Assembly: GCF_020740795.1 (NCBI RefSeq)
Contig: NC_067301.1
Span: forward strand, 7,950,501 to 8,014,500
DNA length: 64,000 nt
Direction of reading: 5' to 3'
Source of the DNA: Apus apus
Lineage: Eukaryota > Chordata > Aves > Apodiformes > Apodidae
The first letter of the stretch is position 1. Each line of letters begins with the position of its first letter. This document shows, piece by piece, positions 21,783-33,290 of this stretch. The position numbers were made by a program, and so were the translations under genes. The notes under the pieces are model-generated. The model was not told the DNA's origin, searched no databases, and was given only the letters and a program-made list of their open reading frames with translations.

Positions 21783-22627
21783 TCCATTGCATGTTACAGA
21801 AAGTTGTACCCTCTCTTGCCCAAAACAGGCAAACCTTTGCCCAAACTCAATCACATCCCTTCCACTGGGTTAAAACAAAGGCTGTCCCATCTCTATGGAG
21901 ACCACCAGGGACTGGAGCAAGCTCCAAGGCATCTTCAAGCAAATCCTCCCCCTCGAGCCTGGATTTAACTTAGGTTGGTTTTTTTTTTTAAAACCTCCCT
22001 GTCCCTTTAAGACAGGCCCCAGCTGGGTTTACTCCCCTATGGAAGAGGCAACGAAATTAAGTTATGTGAGGCTCCTGCAGCTGAACCAGATGCGACTAAA
22101 ACCAGGCTCTTTATGTATTCATGAGCTGTGTGGAAGAGAAATAAAAGGATTCATTACCACGCAAACTGTTACTAATGACATGTACCTGGTGCCGAGCACC
22201 TCTGGAAATCTAATGTGACACACTGGAGGAGAAAATGTATTCGCTTCTCAGAGGCAGGAGCTGAATGGAAAATTTCCCCTCCTTGGCCCTTCCTCATTCT
22301 GCATTCACTAAAAGCAACATTTACAATTCTTCTGCCATTATGTCCTACCAGGGCCTCTGTGCTTTTTGTCACGACCTTGATATTAGCTGAAAATTGGAAA
22401 TTCGCTGGCATAGCGGAGGTGGGGAGGGGTGGGAAGCAACCTGCTCTGCCTCCTGCTTGGCCACGTGCTGAGGGAAGAAAGAAAGAAGAAAAAGAGTGCA
22501 AAAATCAATCAACATTCAACTCTTTTTAACTCACCGGCAGGAAAAGATGGAGGATGGATGAGAGGGAAGGGCTGGGAGCCAAGGGATAGATGTGAACGAG
22601 TACAGGTCGGTGTTGTTGCTGTGAATG

Positions 22628-22964
22628 ATGGTAGGCCTAGAGGGAATGGCCTGAAGTTGCACCAGGGGAGGTTTGGACCAGATATTAGGAAGGATTTCTT
22701 CACCGAAAGAGTGGTCAGGCCCTGGCACAGGTTGCCCAGTGGGGTGGTGGAGACACCACCCCTGGAGGCGTTCAAGAAATGTGTAGATGTGGCACTTCAG
22801 GCCATGCTCTAGTGGGCAGGGGGTGTGTTTTTGGGGTTGTGTAGTGGTGGTGGTTTTCTGGGGTGTGTGGTTGTGTTTTTTCCTTATTTTATTTTTACTC
22901 TGGTTGGATAATTGGACTTAGTGATCTTGGAGGTCTTTTCCAACTGTGACGACCCTGTGATCTG
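22628..22964 (+). repeat. CR1 LINE tail with internal TG-rich expansion
   Basis: A CR1 subfamily tail: GAAGTTGCACCAGGGGAGG, TTCTTCACCGAAAGAGTGG, GGACTTAGTGATCTTGGAGG and TCTTTTCCAACTGTGACGAC. A G/T-rich stretch (about 22825-22895) interrupts the usual spacing and looks like local slippage. Confidence 0.87.
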
Positions 22965-23959
22965 TTGCACAGCCCCTTGCCTCTCTGCACCAGCTCTTCT
23001 GATGCTAGACAAGGTGAGTAGGAGTAGGAGAGTAGCTACTTTATCTTCTCTTATCCCAAATCCCTTTCCCAGCTTCTGGGTGAAGGAGCCAGCTGGTGGG
23101 ATGCCTGCTTAGCATTCCATGGCTGGTGCTGTGTGTTTGCCAGCACTGAGCCCTGCCACCCTTCAGCATGGCACCATCCTTTCTGTAGCCACATCACCTA
23201 TAGCAACTTCTCATCCCTTCAGAGGATCTCTGCCATGCACCCAGCATGGACATATACCTGCCCCAACCTCATTCCAGACCTTTTTGCCTCTTTTCCCAGC
23301 TTGGCTGCTCCTTGTCTCACTCTCAGCTTTACTCAGAGTCTTTCTACAAAATTTCATCATAGCTGGGTGGTACTTTTTCAGATAAGGTTGACCTGGAGTG
23401 TGGGGAGGGACAAAGGTCCCAGCAATGTTTGTATTATTTTTTTATGTCTGAGCGTGGAGGGTAAATGCCCCAAAAATGGAAGGAGAAGGAGCTTGTTGGG
23501 TTCTGTTCTCACATCCCTTGACTCTGATACATCTCTAGTGCCTTCACTCAGGTCATTCCTGGTTTTCCCCAGAGCTGATCCCGTAATTTTCATCCTAACT
23601 AAGTGAGAGATGGCTTCATGAGGGAGTTAGGAGGGATGTAAGGGACAGGGTGGCAGGAGCCCATCGATGGGACGTGTGTGGGGAGGGAGCCTGGCATTGC
23701 CAGGGGAGCAAAACCACCTGCCTGTGCCAGAATTGCAGCTCTGAAGTTGAAATGGACATCTCAGCCCAGTGCAGCCTGTTGGTGCCAGCTCTGACCCCAA
23801 TGAACCTACAGCTGGTCTAGAGCTGGCAGAGTCCTACTGGTTGGAAGTTCCACTGTATCACAGCCTTGGGGTTTTTTTGCACCTTCAAAGGGACATTTGT
23901 GCAGGGGAAGGGGCTGCACCACTGCCATCACCCCAGGCCTTTGCCTGAGACTTCTGACT

Positions 23960-24243
23960 CTCCAAAATATTGGAGAGTCTCTTGAGCTTGGAGAACAGGA
24001 GACTGAGGGGCGACCTCATCAATGTTTACAAATATGTTAAGGGCAGTGTCAGGAGGACAGAGCCAGGCTTTGTTCAGTGATGTCCAGTGATAGGACAAGG
24101 GGCAATGGATGCAAACTGGAGCATAGGAGGAGCATGTGAGTATCAGGAAGAACTTCTTTACTGTGAGAGTGACAGAGCTGCTCTGGCAGGCGGGTTGGAC
24201 TGGGTGATCTTTTGAGGTCCCTTCCAACCCCTAAGATTCTGTG
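23960..24243 (+). repeat. CR1 LINE tail, older subfamily
   Basis: It carries the upstream CR1 block GACTGAGGGGCGACCTCATC, then GACAAGGGGCAATGGATGCA, CTTCTTTACTGTGAGAGTGA and GTCCCTTCCAACCCCTAAGA. A deletion removes the CTGCCCAGGGAGG segment between GACAGAGCTGCTC and GGCAGGCGGG. Confidence 0.88.
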
Positions 24244-25202
24244 GTATTTGCACCACTTTTAACAGCAAAGAGACTCTTTATGTGTTGGCTTTTTGGGAAA
24301 ACATTTTGGAAGGAAATCGCCTTTCCCTTTCTTCCCCTCCATTCCTCTCTTCTCCCCATTTCTGGCTCTCTCTGCCTCCCTCCTCCCTTTTCTCCTTTCT
24401 AAATCTCTGGCCCTGACTCACTCCCTCCTGCCTCTCCCTCACCAGCCCCGTCACTTGTCAAGTTGCTTCTTATCCACTTCATTAGCCCCCGTTCCCTTGT
24501 TTACCGAGGGGCGTTTGTATTAGTTGGAGAGCTTTCTAATTTAATCAAGGTTAGAGATGCAATTCCAGGTCTTGTTTGCCCAGCATGCTGGCCCTGCTCT
24601 CTGATTAATTCACAGGGTGTCAGATGTGCTGTTCTGCTTTGTTTGTCATTTTTCCCATCACCTCCTTCTCCATCCTCCCTCCTCCAGGTGCACAGGGTTG
24701 GGAAAATGTGCTGCTCAAGCTGGAGACACCACGGTGCACCCAAATGCCCAGGAACAGGGCTGCTTGGTGACCTGATTTCTGCCTTTCTTGAGGTTAACCT
24801 GCAGGTGACCCTGAAATTAAATTGATGTCAAAAAGGGGAATGTGGGACCCTGTGGTCTCATGAATAGGAGCAAACTTGCCTGAAGTTCATGGTGTCTTCA
24901 CAGGAGCTAAGCCCTCTGTTCACATCCCTTCATGTCAAGGAGGTTAATCCAGAATAGGCAACTGGGTGTTCTTAAATGTGAGCAACCAGGTTTCAACTGG
25001 GGGAAGCCATAGCTGACCTGAGCTGGTCCTGGCCACAGCCCTGCCTCAGGTGGGAGATTAGGCTTGAAATCCCTTCCAGCCAAACACTGTGAGAAACAGC
25101 AACATTTGCTCTGATCCTGTTTGAAGGTCACAATCCTTTGGTTCTATCTCCCCAGACCATCCATTTCCCTTTTCTAATCCAAGTTCTCTCTCTTGTCCAC
25201 AG

Positions 25203-25289
25203 GAAGAAGCACTGGCTGTGAGAGAAAGGGTCATCTCCATCACTGAGGACCCTTTGGAAAAACATCTGTTCTGCCTGTACCCAGTGTAG
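25203..25289 (+). other. exon-like segment with stop, unassigned
   Basis: A strong acceptor (branch-like TCTAATC, then TCTCTCTCTTGTCCACAG ending at 25202) precedes one open frame of 28 codons ending in TAG at 25287-25289. It begins EEALAVRERV and ends HLFCLYPV. An AATAAA lies downstream at 25670-25675. I recognise no family and see no partner exon, so this may be chance or a non-coding transcript's last exon. Confidence 0.15.
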
Positions 25290-26724
25290 ACTTCTCTGAC
25301 AAGAGCAGAGGATGGACTTGAGTTGATCAGCAGCTGCTTCCACCTCTGCTGCTGTGGTGTAAATGCAATTCAGTGCAACAAAGAGGGACATAAACCTTCT
25401 CCAAACCACCTCTCCCAAGCCAAGCTCAGCCCTCTGGCCCTCACAGCATCCTGCTACCTTCTTCACACCTCCTGAGAAGGTAAGCTGAGGAAGGGAAAGG
25501 GGGGATGAACCAGGTCAGCTGGGTTTTTCTGTGCTGAACATGCTAAAATCATGAGTGGATTCCTCCTTTCTGGGTTGGTCTGAAGGCATCCAGCCCCCTT
25601 GGTCCTGTCCTGTTCCTGCCTGCCCCCAGCATCAGCCAGACAGAAGGGAGGAGAGGGGATAAGTTCATAAATAAATGACTTGTGTCAGGGGTGGAAGAAA
25701 GGAGCTGGCAAGAGCATCACTGCTCCCATCCCTGTAGCATTTCACAGCTGTTAGAAGCTGCCTCCTCCTATTGTGGTGATGGGGCAGAACAGCATCTTCC
25801 CAAACAGGGTCCCACCATAGCCACGCTGCCCTTGGGGCCCCTGCCAGGAGAAGGTGGCATCCAGCCCAGCCTGGGGGTTTTGGAAGTGCTGGCATCTTCC
25901 CTTTGGAGGGAAAGGCACAAGATCTCATTTTCCACAAATCCTTGAAACTCATCCAACTGCAGGCAGGGAGAGAACAGAAACCAGCTTCACTGTCACATCC
26001 ATGAGGCTCTCACACATGTATTTTTTGGGCCAAACTTCATGTGAATTTGGTTTGAGTGATGGTTGGCAAATGGAGATGGAGTCCTCGGCTCTCTGGGGAG
26101 CTCAGGCTTTGTCTTAAAGTTTGGATTTCCTGGTCTGAAAATCTTCCTGCCCATTTCTGTCCCCACCACCAAATTTATTGATCGTCTTGGGTCACAATTC
26201 TGGGATAACAGCTCTCAGCTGGGCTGAGCCTGAATCCAAGCCCGAGCTCTGTACGGTTGTCAATCCAACCTGGAATCAAAGCTGGAGGGCTGAGGTTTTA
26301 CATCTGTCTGTCTTTCCCATCGTTGAAACCTGAGGAGCTGAGGGGGTTGTGACAAATCACTAATCCAAATCATCCGCCGCATGGGATTGAGATGCACATC
26401 CAAAGCTTCTCCCAGCAGTCCCTGCTGGAGAGCAGGGTCAGACCTGGAGAGACCCTTGGGCTCTCCAGCAGTCACTTCCCTCCTGGACAACAAAAAAAGG
26501 AGAAAACCAGAGGAAGAAGGAGGTGCCTTATCTTAGTAAGACTTATTTGTTACACATTTTTTCCCAAACCTCTCCATTATCCCTCCTGTCCAACTGTCCA
26601 CAGTGTAGGATGCAGCCACCCATATTTCTTGGTGCTAAGTGCACCCTGGACTGGAGTTAATTCCATGTCCACTTCAAGAGCCTTTCTTTCCACACACTGG
26701 CTATTGGATGCAGCTTTCTGTAGT

Positions 26725-26749
26725 AAAAAAAAAAAAAAAAAAAAAAAAA
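26725..26749. repeat. A25 homopolymer
   Basis: An uninterrupted run of 25 A. No gene-like sequence or target-site duplication beside it marks it as a retrocopy tail. Confidence 0.9.
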
Positions 26750-27399
26750 GGGTGTAAACCATAACTACTCTGATTTGGTGGCATTTTGGAGATGTATCTA
26801 CAGCCTCAGGAGAGAGCTGGGGGCTGTCTCTCCAAGTAGCATGAAGGTATTATTGTACATGAGGTTGCCTGGAGGTGCTGTCAGGTGTTTCAAAGGTCTC
26901 TGCTGCATGGACAGTCCATTTTTCTGTGGCCTTTTTTTGCACACAAGCATCCACCCCCTGGGGATGATGCCAAATCTTTGCCAAAGTGGGGAATCCAGTT
27001 TGAAACCAGCAGCCGTGGCTGCCCCTCAACTCCCTGCTGGGGACACAGGTGGCTGTGCACTGTGGTGTCCTGGCTGAGCTACAGAAATCACTGTCTGTCA
27101 TGTGTTGGGGGAGTTCCTCAATGGGAAAACAGGGATAAACTTACTGAAATAGTCGTCCTGGGCAGCTGTAGGAATGAAGTTCATGTCCATTGGCCCTAGT
27201 CTTGTGCTGGGAAGCTTTGTACCTCGATTCCTCATCTATAAACCAGGGCTGAAGAGTGTTTTCATCTGTCAGGGAGGAACAGCATGATACTACTTAAGAC
27301 TGAGATGCATTGATAGACTTAATTGGGAGGGCTTGGATGTTCAGAGATGTGGGCTCTTTGCTTGGGAGTTGCAACCCTGAAGAGATACAGGAAACAAAG

Positions 27400-27760
27400 G
27401 AAAGGAAGCTCAGGAGAGACCTCCTCACTCTCTAAAACTCCCTGAAAGGAAAGGTCTCCTCTCTAGGAAGAAGCAAAAAGACAAGAGGAAATGGTCTCAA
27501 GTTGTGCTGGGGGAGGTTTAGATTGGATATTAAAAGAAACTTCTTCACTGAAAGGGCAATTAAACACTGGGACAGGCTGCCCAGAGAGGCAGTTGAAACC
27601 GTTCCTGGAGGTGTTTCAAAGCTCTGTAGATGTGGTGCTGAGGGACGTGGTTTAAACACTGAACTTGATAGAGTTGGGTTAATGCTTGGTAGATTTGAGT
27701 TGTGGTTGGACTCAATGACCTTGGAGGTCTTTTCCAACCAGAATGATTCAGTGTATCTAT
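27400..27760 (+). repeat. CR1 LINE tail, diverged
   Basis: A diverged CR1 tail: TCAAGTTGTGCTGGGGGAGG, TTAGATTGGATATTAAAAG, TTCTTCACTGAAAGGGCAAT, GACTCAATGACCTTGGAGGT and CTTTTCCAACCAGAATGATT. Confidence 0.87.
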
Positions 27761-29492
27761 ATGCCCAGCAGCAGGAGTGCCCTCAACCCCACCATAAAGG
27801 TACAGTTGCAGTGATATGGAAAAGGATTTTAAGGACTATCTTGGAATGGTTGGAATTACTGTTCCCAAAATAATGGGATGGAGAAGGAATGGATGAATAT
27901 TTCTAGGGAAAAATAGGCTTGGGACTTGTAGGGCACAGAGGCCCCTTGTTGGGTATGGACTGGGTGGCCTGATCTCACCCCTAATGAGGGAGGAAAAATG
28001 CTTAATTTTAAACAAGGGCTGTGGAGGTTAAAGTGAGAGAAGGGGAGGGAAAACCAAGGGGAGAAGGATGGAGGGAAGGAGGGGGGAGTGAGAGCTCTGG
28101 CCACTCGAATTTCAGGGCTCTCATGGAAAAGTGGAGCCCTGAACTATTTTCCCAGGCTGTGAGAAGGCATCACAGCTGGTTTCCCCCCACTCTCCGCCAG
28201 GAGGGAGAGTCTGAAGTGGTGCCAAAGTCTTAGTGTTCGTAATGAAAACGGGAGGCGGAGAGGTTACGGGCGGGCTGTCCCTGGCTAGAGCAGAAAGATG
28301 AGACTTTCCCCTCGTGCAGCTGCTCACCACATTGCCCAGCTCGGGGAAAAAACAATGTCAAGGGCCTCTGACAAGTTATCAGCTGCAGTTAAAAGGAGCT
28401 GACAAGTGGGGGAGGCAGCCTGGCCAAGCAGACCATAAATGCAGGTGTTACTGAGGAATTATCGCCTTCCCCACAGCAGTAAATCAGCCCTGCTACCATG
28501 TCCTTTGGGGCTGAGGATGCTCAGAGCCAGCAGGGAGTTTTGGTCCAGGAATGGGCTTAGGGAGTGAATCCCAAACTATGGTGCTTGACATGGATCACAT
28601 CTCAGTTGGGATCCAGGGGCTCAGTGGGCACCTATGTCCTCTGAGTGGCTCAAAAGACACCAGCTGTGACAAACCTCCAGGCAGTTCCCATTTTAGTAAC
28701 CAAAGCAGAAGGAAAAGGCAATTATTTCACCCCCTTCTTTCATCTTTTCTCCTCCTGTATTTGGTTAGTCTTTGCACCTCAATAGGGAACAAGAAATCCT
28801 ACTCCAAGGGCTTTTTATCTCCTTGATCTGCTCTCTTCAGTCCTGCGCAAGGTGGGGAGCAGGATGGCACCCAGAAGGTGTGGGACAGGGAAGGCAGCTT
28901 GGTCAAAGCCCACAATATTTTATCCTTGGAGTAAACTAAACCCTTCAGTCCTTGGCTCTGAGTCCCAAGTAGGTCAGTGGATGTCAGGGTTTTACCTGCC
29001 TCCCCCCACCATCACTTCACCCCTCAGCTTCCCAAGCCACAGACTTGTGACTTTGCAACTCCCTGGCATGTTTGGATGCAAGACTGCACAATCCTGCAGT
29101 CAGCTTCTTGGAAATCAGGCCTGATTTAATCAGCCAATTCCTATTTTTGAGAGCGTGGAAACTGCTTCCAGCTCGTCTCCTCGGTGCACGTTCAATTTCT
29201 TCCTTTGAGAGATTTATTCAGTTCTTATCCACCCTTTGCTGGCAGGAGCTCCTTGTGAATACACCAGTCACAGGGGATTCACATCTCTGAGGCCATTGGC
29301 ATCTCCAGGAGGGCTGGCAGGGCTGGGCCAAGGGACCTTGGGACTCTTGAGCATCACATCTGGGGGATCCTTGCACCAAAGCAGGGGTGGGTCCATGCAG
29401 GTCTTCAGCAGGGCTGGTGCAACCCCCCCATTCCAGTCACCCCATCAAAACATCAATTTGGCTAATTATTGTTCTCCCTGTTCTCCCTGTAT
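27761..29492. other. Intergenic with a unique block near 28.2-28.5 kb
   Basis: No gene or CR1 is recognised. From about 28180 to 28500 the sequence is unique and motif-dense (TCGTAATGAAAACGGG, AAAAACAATGTCAAGGG, ACCATAAATGCAGG, GGAATTATCGCC). It includes a SOX-type AACAATG and looks like a candidate conserved non-coding element. Confidence 0.5.
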
Positions 29493-29836
29493 CCCAGAAT
29501 CATGGAATGGTTTGGGTTGGAAGGGACCTTAAAGACCATCCAGTCCCAACCCCCTGCATGGGCAGGGACACCTCCCACCAGCCCAGGCTGCTCCAAGCCC
29601 CATCCAACCTGCCCTTCAACACTGCCAGGGATGGGGCAGCCACAGCTTCCCTGGGCAACCTGGGCCAGGCTCTCACCACCCTCACAGGGAAGAATTTCCT
29701 CCTCATGTCCAACCTAAATCTCCCCTTTTCCAGTTTTAATCCATTACTGCTCATCCTCTCACTACAAGCTCATGTCCAAAGTCCCTCCTCAGGTTTTCTG
29801 GAGCCCCTTCAGGGACTGGAAGGTGCTCCAAGGACC
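29493..29836 (-). repeat. CR1 LINE 3' tail, inverted
   Basis: On the plus strand it begins ATCATGGAATGGTTTGGGTT and GGACCTTAAAGACCATCC, then CATGGGCAGGGACACCTCCC, ending near CACTGGAAGGTGCTCC-type sequence. Confidence 0.93.
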
Positions 29837-30499
29837 TATATGTACACTTCAGGATTGGCTTTTGATCTCTTTGCTCCTGAGATGAGTGACAACCCATGCC
29901 CAGGGTGGGAGATCCAGCCATGGCTCTTGACATCCCTCTGCAAGTGGATGCAGAGATCCTGCACCATGCTGAGTGAGTGCCCAGCACCTCCCAGTGGCTG
30001 TCCCAAAGCATCTCCACCTCAGCCACATTATTCCCACCTCAACCACATCCTCCCCTTGCACGCATTCATTCCCTGGGGGAGCTGTCATTTCTCCAGCACT
30101 TAAGTCTGCTTCCAGCTTTGGAAATCTAATTTCCAATCAGCAATCCATCAGCCTGGCACGGCTGGGCTGTAAAAACCTCCCGGAGGCCTCTGGAATTCGC
30201 CGTCTCAATAGCCAGGCTCCTCTTCCCCTGCAGGGGGACGTGTTGGCCCGTCGGGAGGAGCCCCTTTGTTCCTGGGCAGGCGTAACCGAAGCCACCAGAG
30301 CAATTCCCAGAGACCAGCCTCGCACAGTGGGACAATGGCCAGGAACAAGCTCCCCAAGGAGAGGGGAAACAAAAGGACTGGGATAAATTTTCTAAAGCCA
30401 GAGCTGGGCTATCTGACCAGAGCATCTCTTGGTTTGAGCTCCACAGCAGCCTTGCTGCTGGGCATGTCACAAAGAGTTCCAGACTAAGAGAGAAGGGGT
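29837..30499. other. Intergenic, no gene seen
   Basis: Unique sequence between two CR1 copies. A block at about 30095-30215 (GGAAATCTAATTTCCAATCA onwards) has a short inverted repeat, GGAAAT...ATTTCC. No coding family is recognised. Confidence 0.5.
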
Positions 30500-31116
30500 G
30501 ACCTGAGCAATATCTATTTTAGCTGCAAGTCTGCAAATGCTTTGGGAAATAGTGCAGCCAGTAGGACTAGGGAGGTGATTGTTACCCTGTGCTGGGTGCT
30601 GGTGAGGCCACAGCTCCAATCCTGGGGTCAGGTCTGGGCCTCTCAGGACAAGAAGGACATGGAGGGGCTGGAGCGTGTCCAGGGAAGGGCAAGGGAGCTG
30701 GGGAAGGGGCTGGAGCACAAGTCTGAGCAGGAGCAGCTGAGGGAGCTGGGGGTGTCCAGCCTGGAGACCAGGAGGTGAGGGGAGACCTGCTGGCTCTGCA
30801 GCTGCCTGAGAGGAGGTTGGAGCCAGGGGGGTCGGGCTCTGCTCCCCAGGAACAAGGGATGGGACAAGAGGAAACAGCCTCAAGTTGCACCAGGGGAGGT
30901 TTAGGTTGGATCTTGGGAAAATTTCTTCACTGAAAGAGTGGTCAGCCCCTGGCCCAGGCTGCCCAGGGAGGTGGTGAAATCACTATACCTGGAGGTGTTA
31001 AAAAAATGTGTAGACACTTCAGGACATGGTTTAGTGGGTACAGTGTGTTGGGTTGATGGTTGGACTTGATGATCTTAGAGGGCTTTTCTAACCTTAATGA
31101 TTTGTGATTCTATGGA
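30500..31116 (+). repeat. CR1 LINE, longest copy, with ORF2 remnant
   Basis: The only copy here that reaches into coding sequence of the element. Codons from about 30542 to 30778 give SRTREVIVTLCWVLVRP, KKDMEGLERVQGRARELGKG and LRELGVSSLETRR, the far C-terminal part of CR1 ORF2 (after the reverse transcriptase core). The 3' part then ends in TGGTTGGACTTGATGATCTT and a TTTGTGATTCTATGG terminus. It is a dead fragment with no catalytic core. Confidence 0.9.
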
Positions 31117-32966
31117 TGCCCTGCGGTCAGGGCTGGGTAATGTGGGAGTTGAGGAGAGCATGCAGACCTGCTTGTGTTTGTGTTATCTGGGGGAAATGTG
31201 GAGCTGTGGCTGGAAATAGTGTAGGAAGGAGCCTCTCTGGTCCCTGCTTCCCTGTGTGTTGCCTGCCTGTGCTGCAGAGCCCCTCGAGAGCACAAGGATG
31301 GTTTGCAGCCTCAGGAACAACACCCTGTGCAGCGTCTGCAGCATCAGATGCTGAGGATAGAGGAGGGAAGAAACCAGGCAAGAGAATAGCTGAGACTGCT
31401 GCAGAACTGTAGCTCCAAAGACCCATCACAGGGGGTTAAAGACACATCCAGGCTTCACTTGCCTCTTCCAAGCAAGCAGAGCAGTGGCTGCCACGCTGGG
31501 CTTGAGTTTCACAAGCAGCTCTGGCAATAAAACACGATCGTGTCTCCACTGATTGATGGTTCCAGTGCAAACATCAGGCAGGTCGGCCCAGAGGGGATCA
31601 CATTTTCAAGGGCTGACATCCTATCCCCCCTGGCAAACCCAGCAGCAGGCTGGGACCAGTTGCAGTCATCCCACTTGTTACCCAGGCAGGGATGGAGGGA
31701 AAGAGGAGCAGAAGGGAAGCACCATCATGCTGGGGCTTGAGCACCATGGGTGGGTCACTTCTGGTCAGCCTCAAGTCATGAGCAGCTTAGGGGGAGGTTT
31801 TGTGGTGTCCAGCCCCGGGTCATAGGAAATACTGAAAGAAACCTTCCTCTCCAACACACCTTGCAGCAAACTCGGGCTGCCAGTCAGCCTGCCATGGAAA
31901 GCTGCCTTCCCATTTATCCCCAGGACTATCCAGTGGTGTTCCCAGCAGCTGTAGGGGTATCTGAGCCCTGGTGTATAATCCAAAAGCTCTTTGCGCAACA
32001 AGGGGTGTGCAGGAAAACCTTGAAGGTGACCAACTGCATAGGTGCTAACACAAACCCCCAGGGGTTACTGGGAGAGGGGAATGAGCTGTCAGATGAAGCA
32101 GAGGAGGTTCACACAAATCCCTGACCCAACATCTATTTTGGGTGCAGCCAGACCTCCCTGGACCTCGTTTTGCTGGGCAGCTTTGATGTGTCACCCAAGC
32201 AGCAGCAACCACAGAGTTGGGAGCAGCAAAGGAAGCAGAGGCAAGGGGAGCAGCCACATTTCTGGGTCTCCCGCTGGAACTTGCTCCTTTCCACCTAGTT
32301 TTGTTCCCTGCTTTGAGGGGAGCAGAGACTTGGGGCCGAGAAAACAAAGCTCACAGCTGGATTTTGGGCAGCTGGGAGGGGAAAATCTTGGGACTATTCC
32401 ATACCAGCCGGCTAGGGCTATTTCTTTGGCCGGATCTGCAGGTGGCAGCACTCGGATGGTTACAGGAGCCTGGTGTCACCTTGCCTTTGTCGGGAGCCAA
32501 CCCACTGCCCGGGGCTGCTTTCCAAGGGGGGAGTTGCGGCTTCTCCTCTGCTAGCAGAGGGTTAAGGGGAGCTCGGGTGCCTGCCGCCCACCCCTCTCCC
32601 CTGCAAACACTTGGAGAAGGACCCTTGGCCCAGGCAAGTGCCTTCATAGCTGATGGGTGATGTCAGGGCAGTGGGAGGCTGGCCCAGCTGTCTCCAGCCA
32701 TCCCACTGCCACCCCCAGATTAGGGCCAGGCAAAGGGGGGGACACACATTCTTGGGGGATGGCTGTCACTTTGGTGCTCCCCCTTCCCCTGTGGGTTGAT
32801 GTCTGTGGGTTTTATTTGAAGCCACATGTCCCCTACGACTGTCCCCTCTGCCCCCCGTCCCCTTGCTCCCCAAGGAGTTTGGTGGTGGAGGAGCAGGAGG
32901 TGCGAGCCTGGGGGATGTGCAAGGAAGAAATGAGGGTTCCATCAGTGCATGGTCATCTCAGCCCCA
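31117..32966. other. Intergenic, no gene seen
   Basis: Unique and moderately GC-rich. It holds a CTCF-like core at 32435-32448. Several open frames exist on both strands, but none shows a domain or clear exon borders. Confidence 0.55.
32435..32448 (+). promoter_or_regulatory. CTCF-like motif
   Basis: TCTGCAGGTGGCAG agrees with the CTCF core consensus CCASYAGRKGGCRS at 12 of 14 positions, including all of the AGRKGGC centre. It lies between PAX7 and ALDH4A1, where a domain boundary is plausible. Occupancy is unknown. Confidence 0.35.
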
Positions 32967-33290
32967 AAGGCTCCAGGGAGACCTTAGAGCAGCTTCCAGT
33001 GCCTGAAGGGGCTCCAGAAAAGCTGGGGAGGGACTTGGGACAAGGGCAGGGAGGGATGGTTTCAAGCTGCATCGAGGGGAGATTGAGATGAGATACGAGG
33101 AGGAAATTCTTTAGTGTGAGGGTGGTGAGAGCCTGGCCGAGGTTGCCCAGAGAAGCTGTGGCTGCCCCATCCCTGGCAGTGTTGATGGGCAGGTTGGATG
33201 GGGCTTGGAGCAACCTGGGCTGGTGGGAGGTGTTAGAATTGGATGATCTTTAGGGTCCCTTCCAACCCAAACCATTCTGTTGTTCTATGA
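32967..33290 (+). repeat. CR1 LINE 3' tail with internal deletion
   Basis: It starts at GGCTCCAGGGAGACCTTAGA and ends TTTAGGGTCCCTTCCAACCC, CATTCTGTTGTTCTATGA. The usual CCCTGCCCATGCAGGGGG segment is missing between GGTGGGAGGTGT and TAGAATTGGATG. Confidence 0.92.

Larger units (their letters stand above)
19924..22627. other. Intergenic between CR1 copies
   Basis: It contains the CR1 copies at 20376, 21262 and 21373, listed separately. No gene is recognised in the remainder. The block at about 22030-22400 is unique and looks conserved-element-like: it is AT-rich with motif-dense runs such as ATGTATTCATGAGC, TCATTACCACGCAAAC and TAATGACATG. Confidence 0.55.
22965..27399. other. Intergenic, no confirmed gene
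   Basis: It contains a CR1 at 23960-24243, a possible degenerate CR1 end near 25010-25095, and an A25 run (26725-26749). The block at about 24460-24650 is unique and AT-rich with a FOX-type TTGTTTAC at 24497-24504. An exon-like segment with a strong acceptor and one open frame ends at 25289 (see findings). No protein family is recognised. Confidence 0.55.

Noticed and set aside
25010-25095. Possible degenerate CR1 end
   Set aside because: GGTGGGAGATTAGGCTTGAA and CCCTTCCAGCCAAACACTG resemble a CR1 terminus, but the match is too weak and short to list as a firm repeat.
29387-30103. 238-codon open frame on the plus strand
   Set aside because: About half of it is the antisense of a CR1 tail ([18 protein letters not shown]), a peptide that recurs at more than ten other CR1 copies in the window. 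It is a by-product of the repeat consensus, not a gene.
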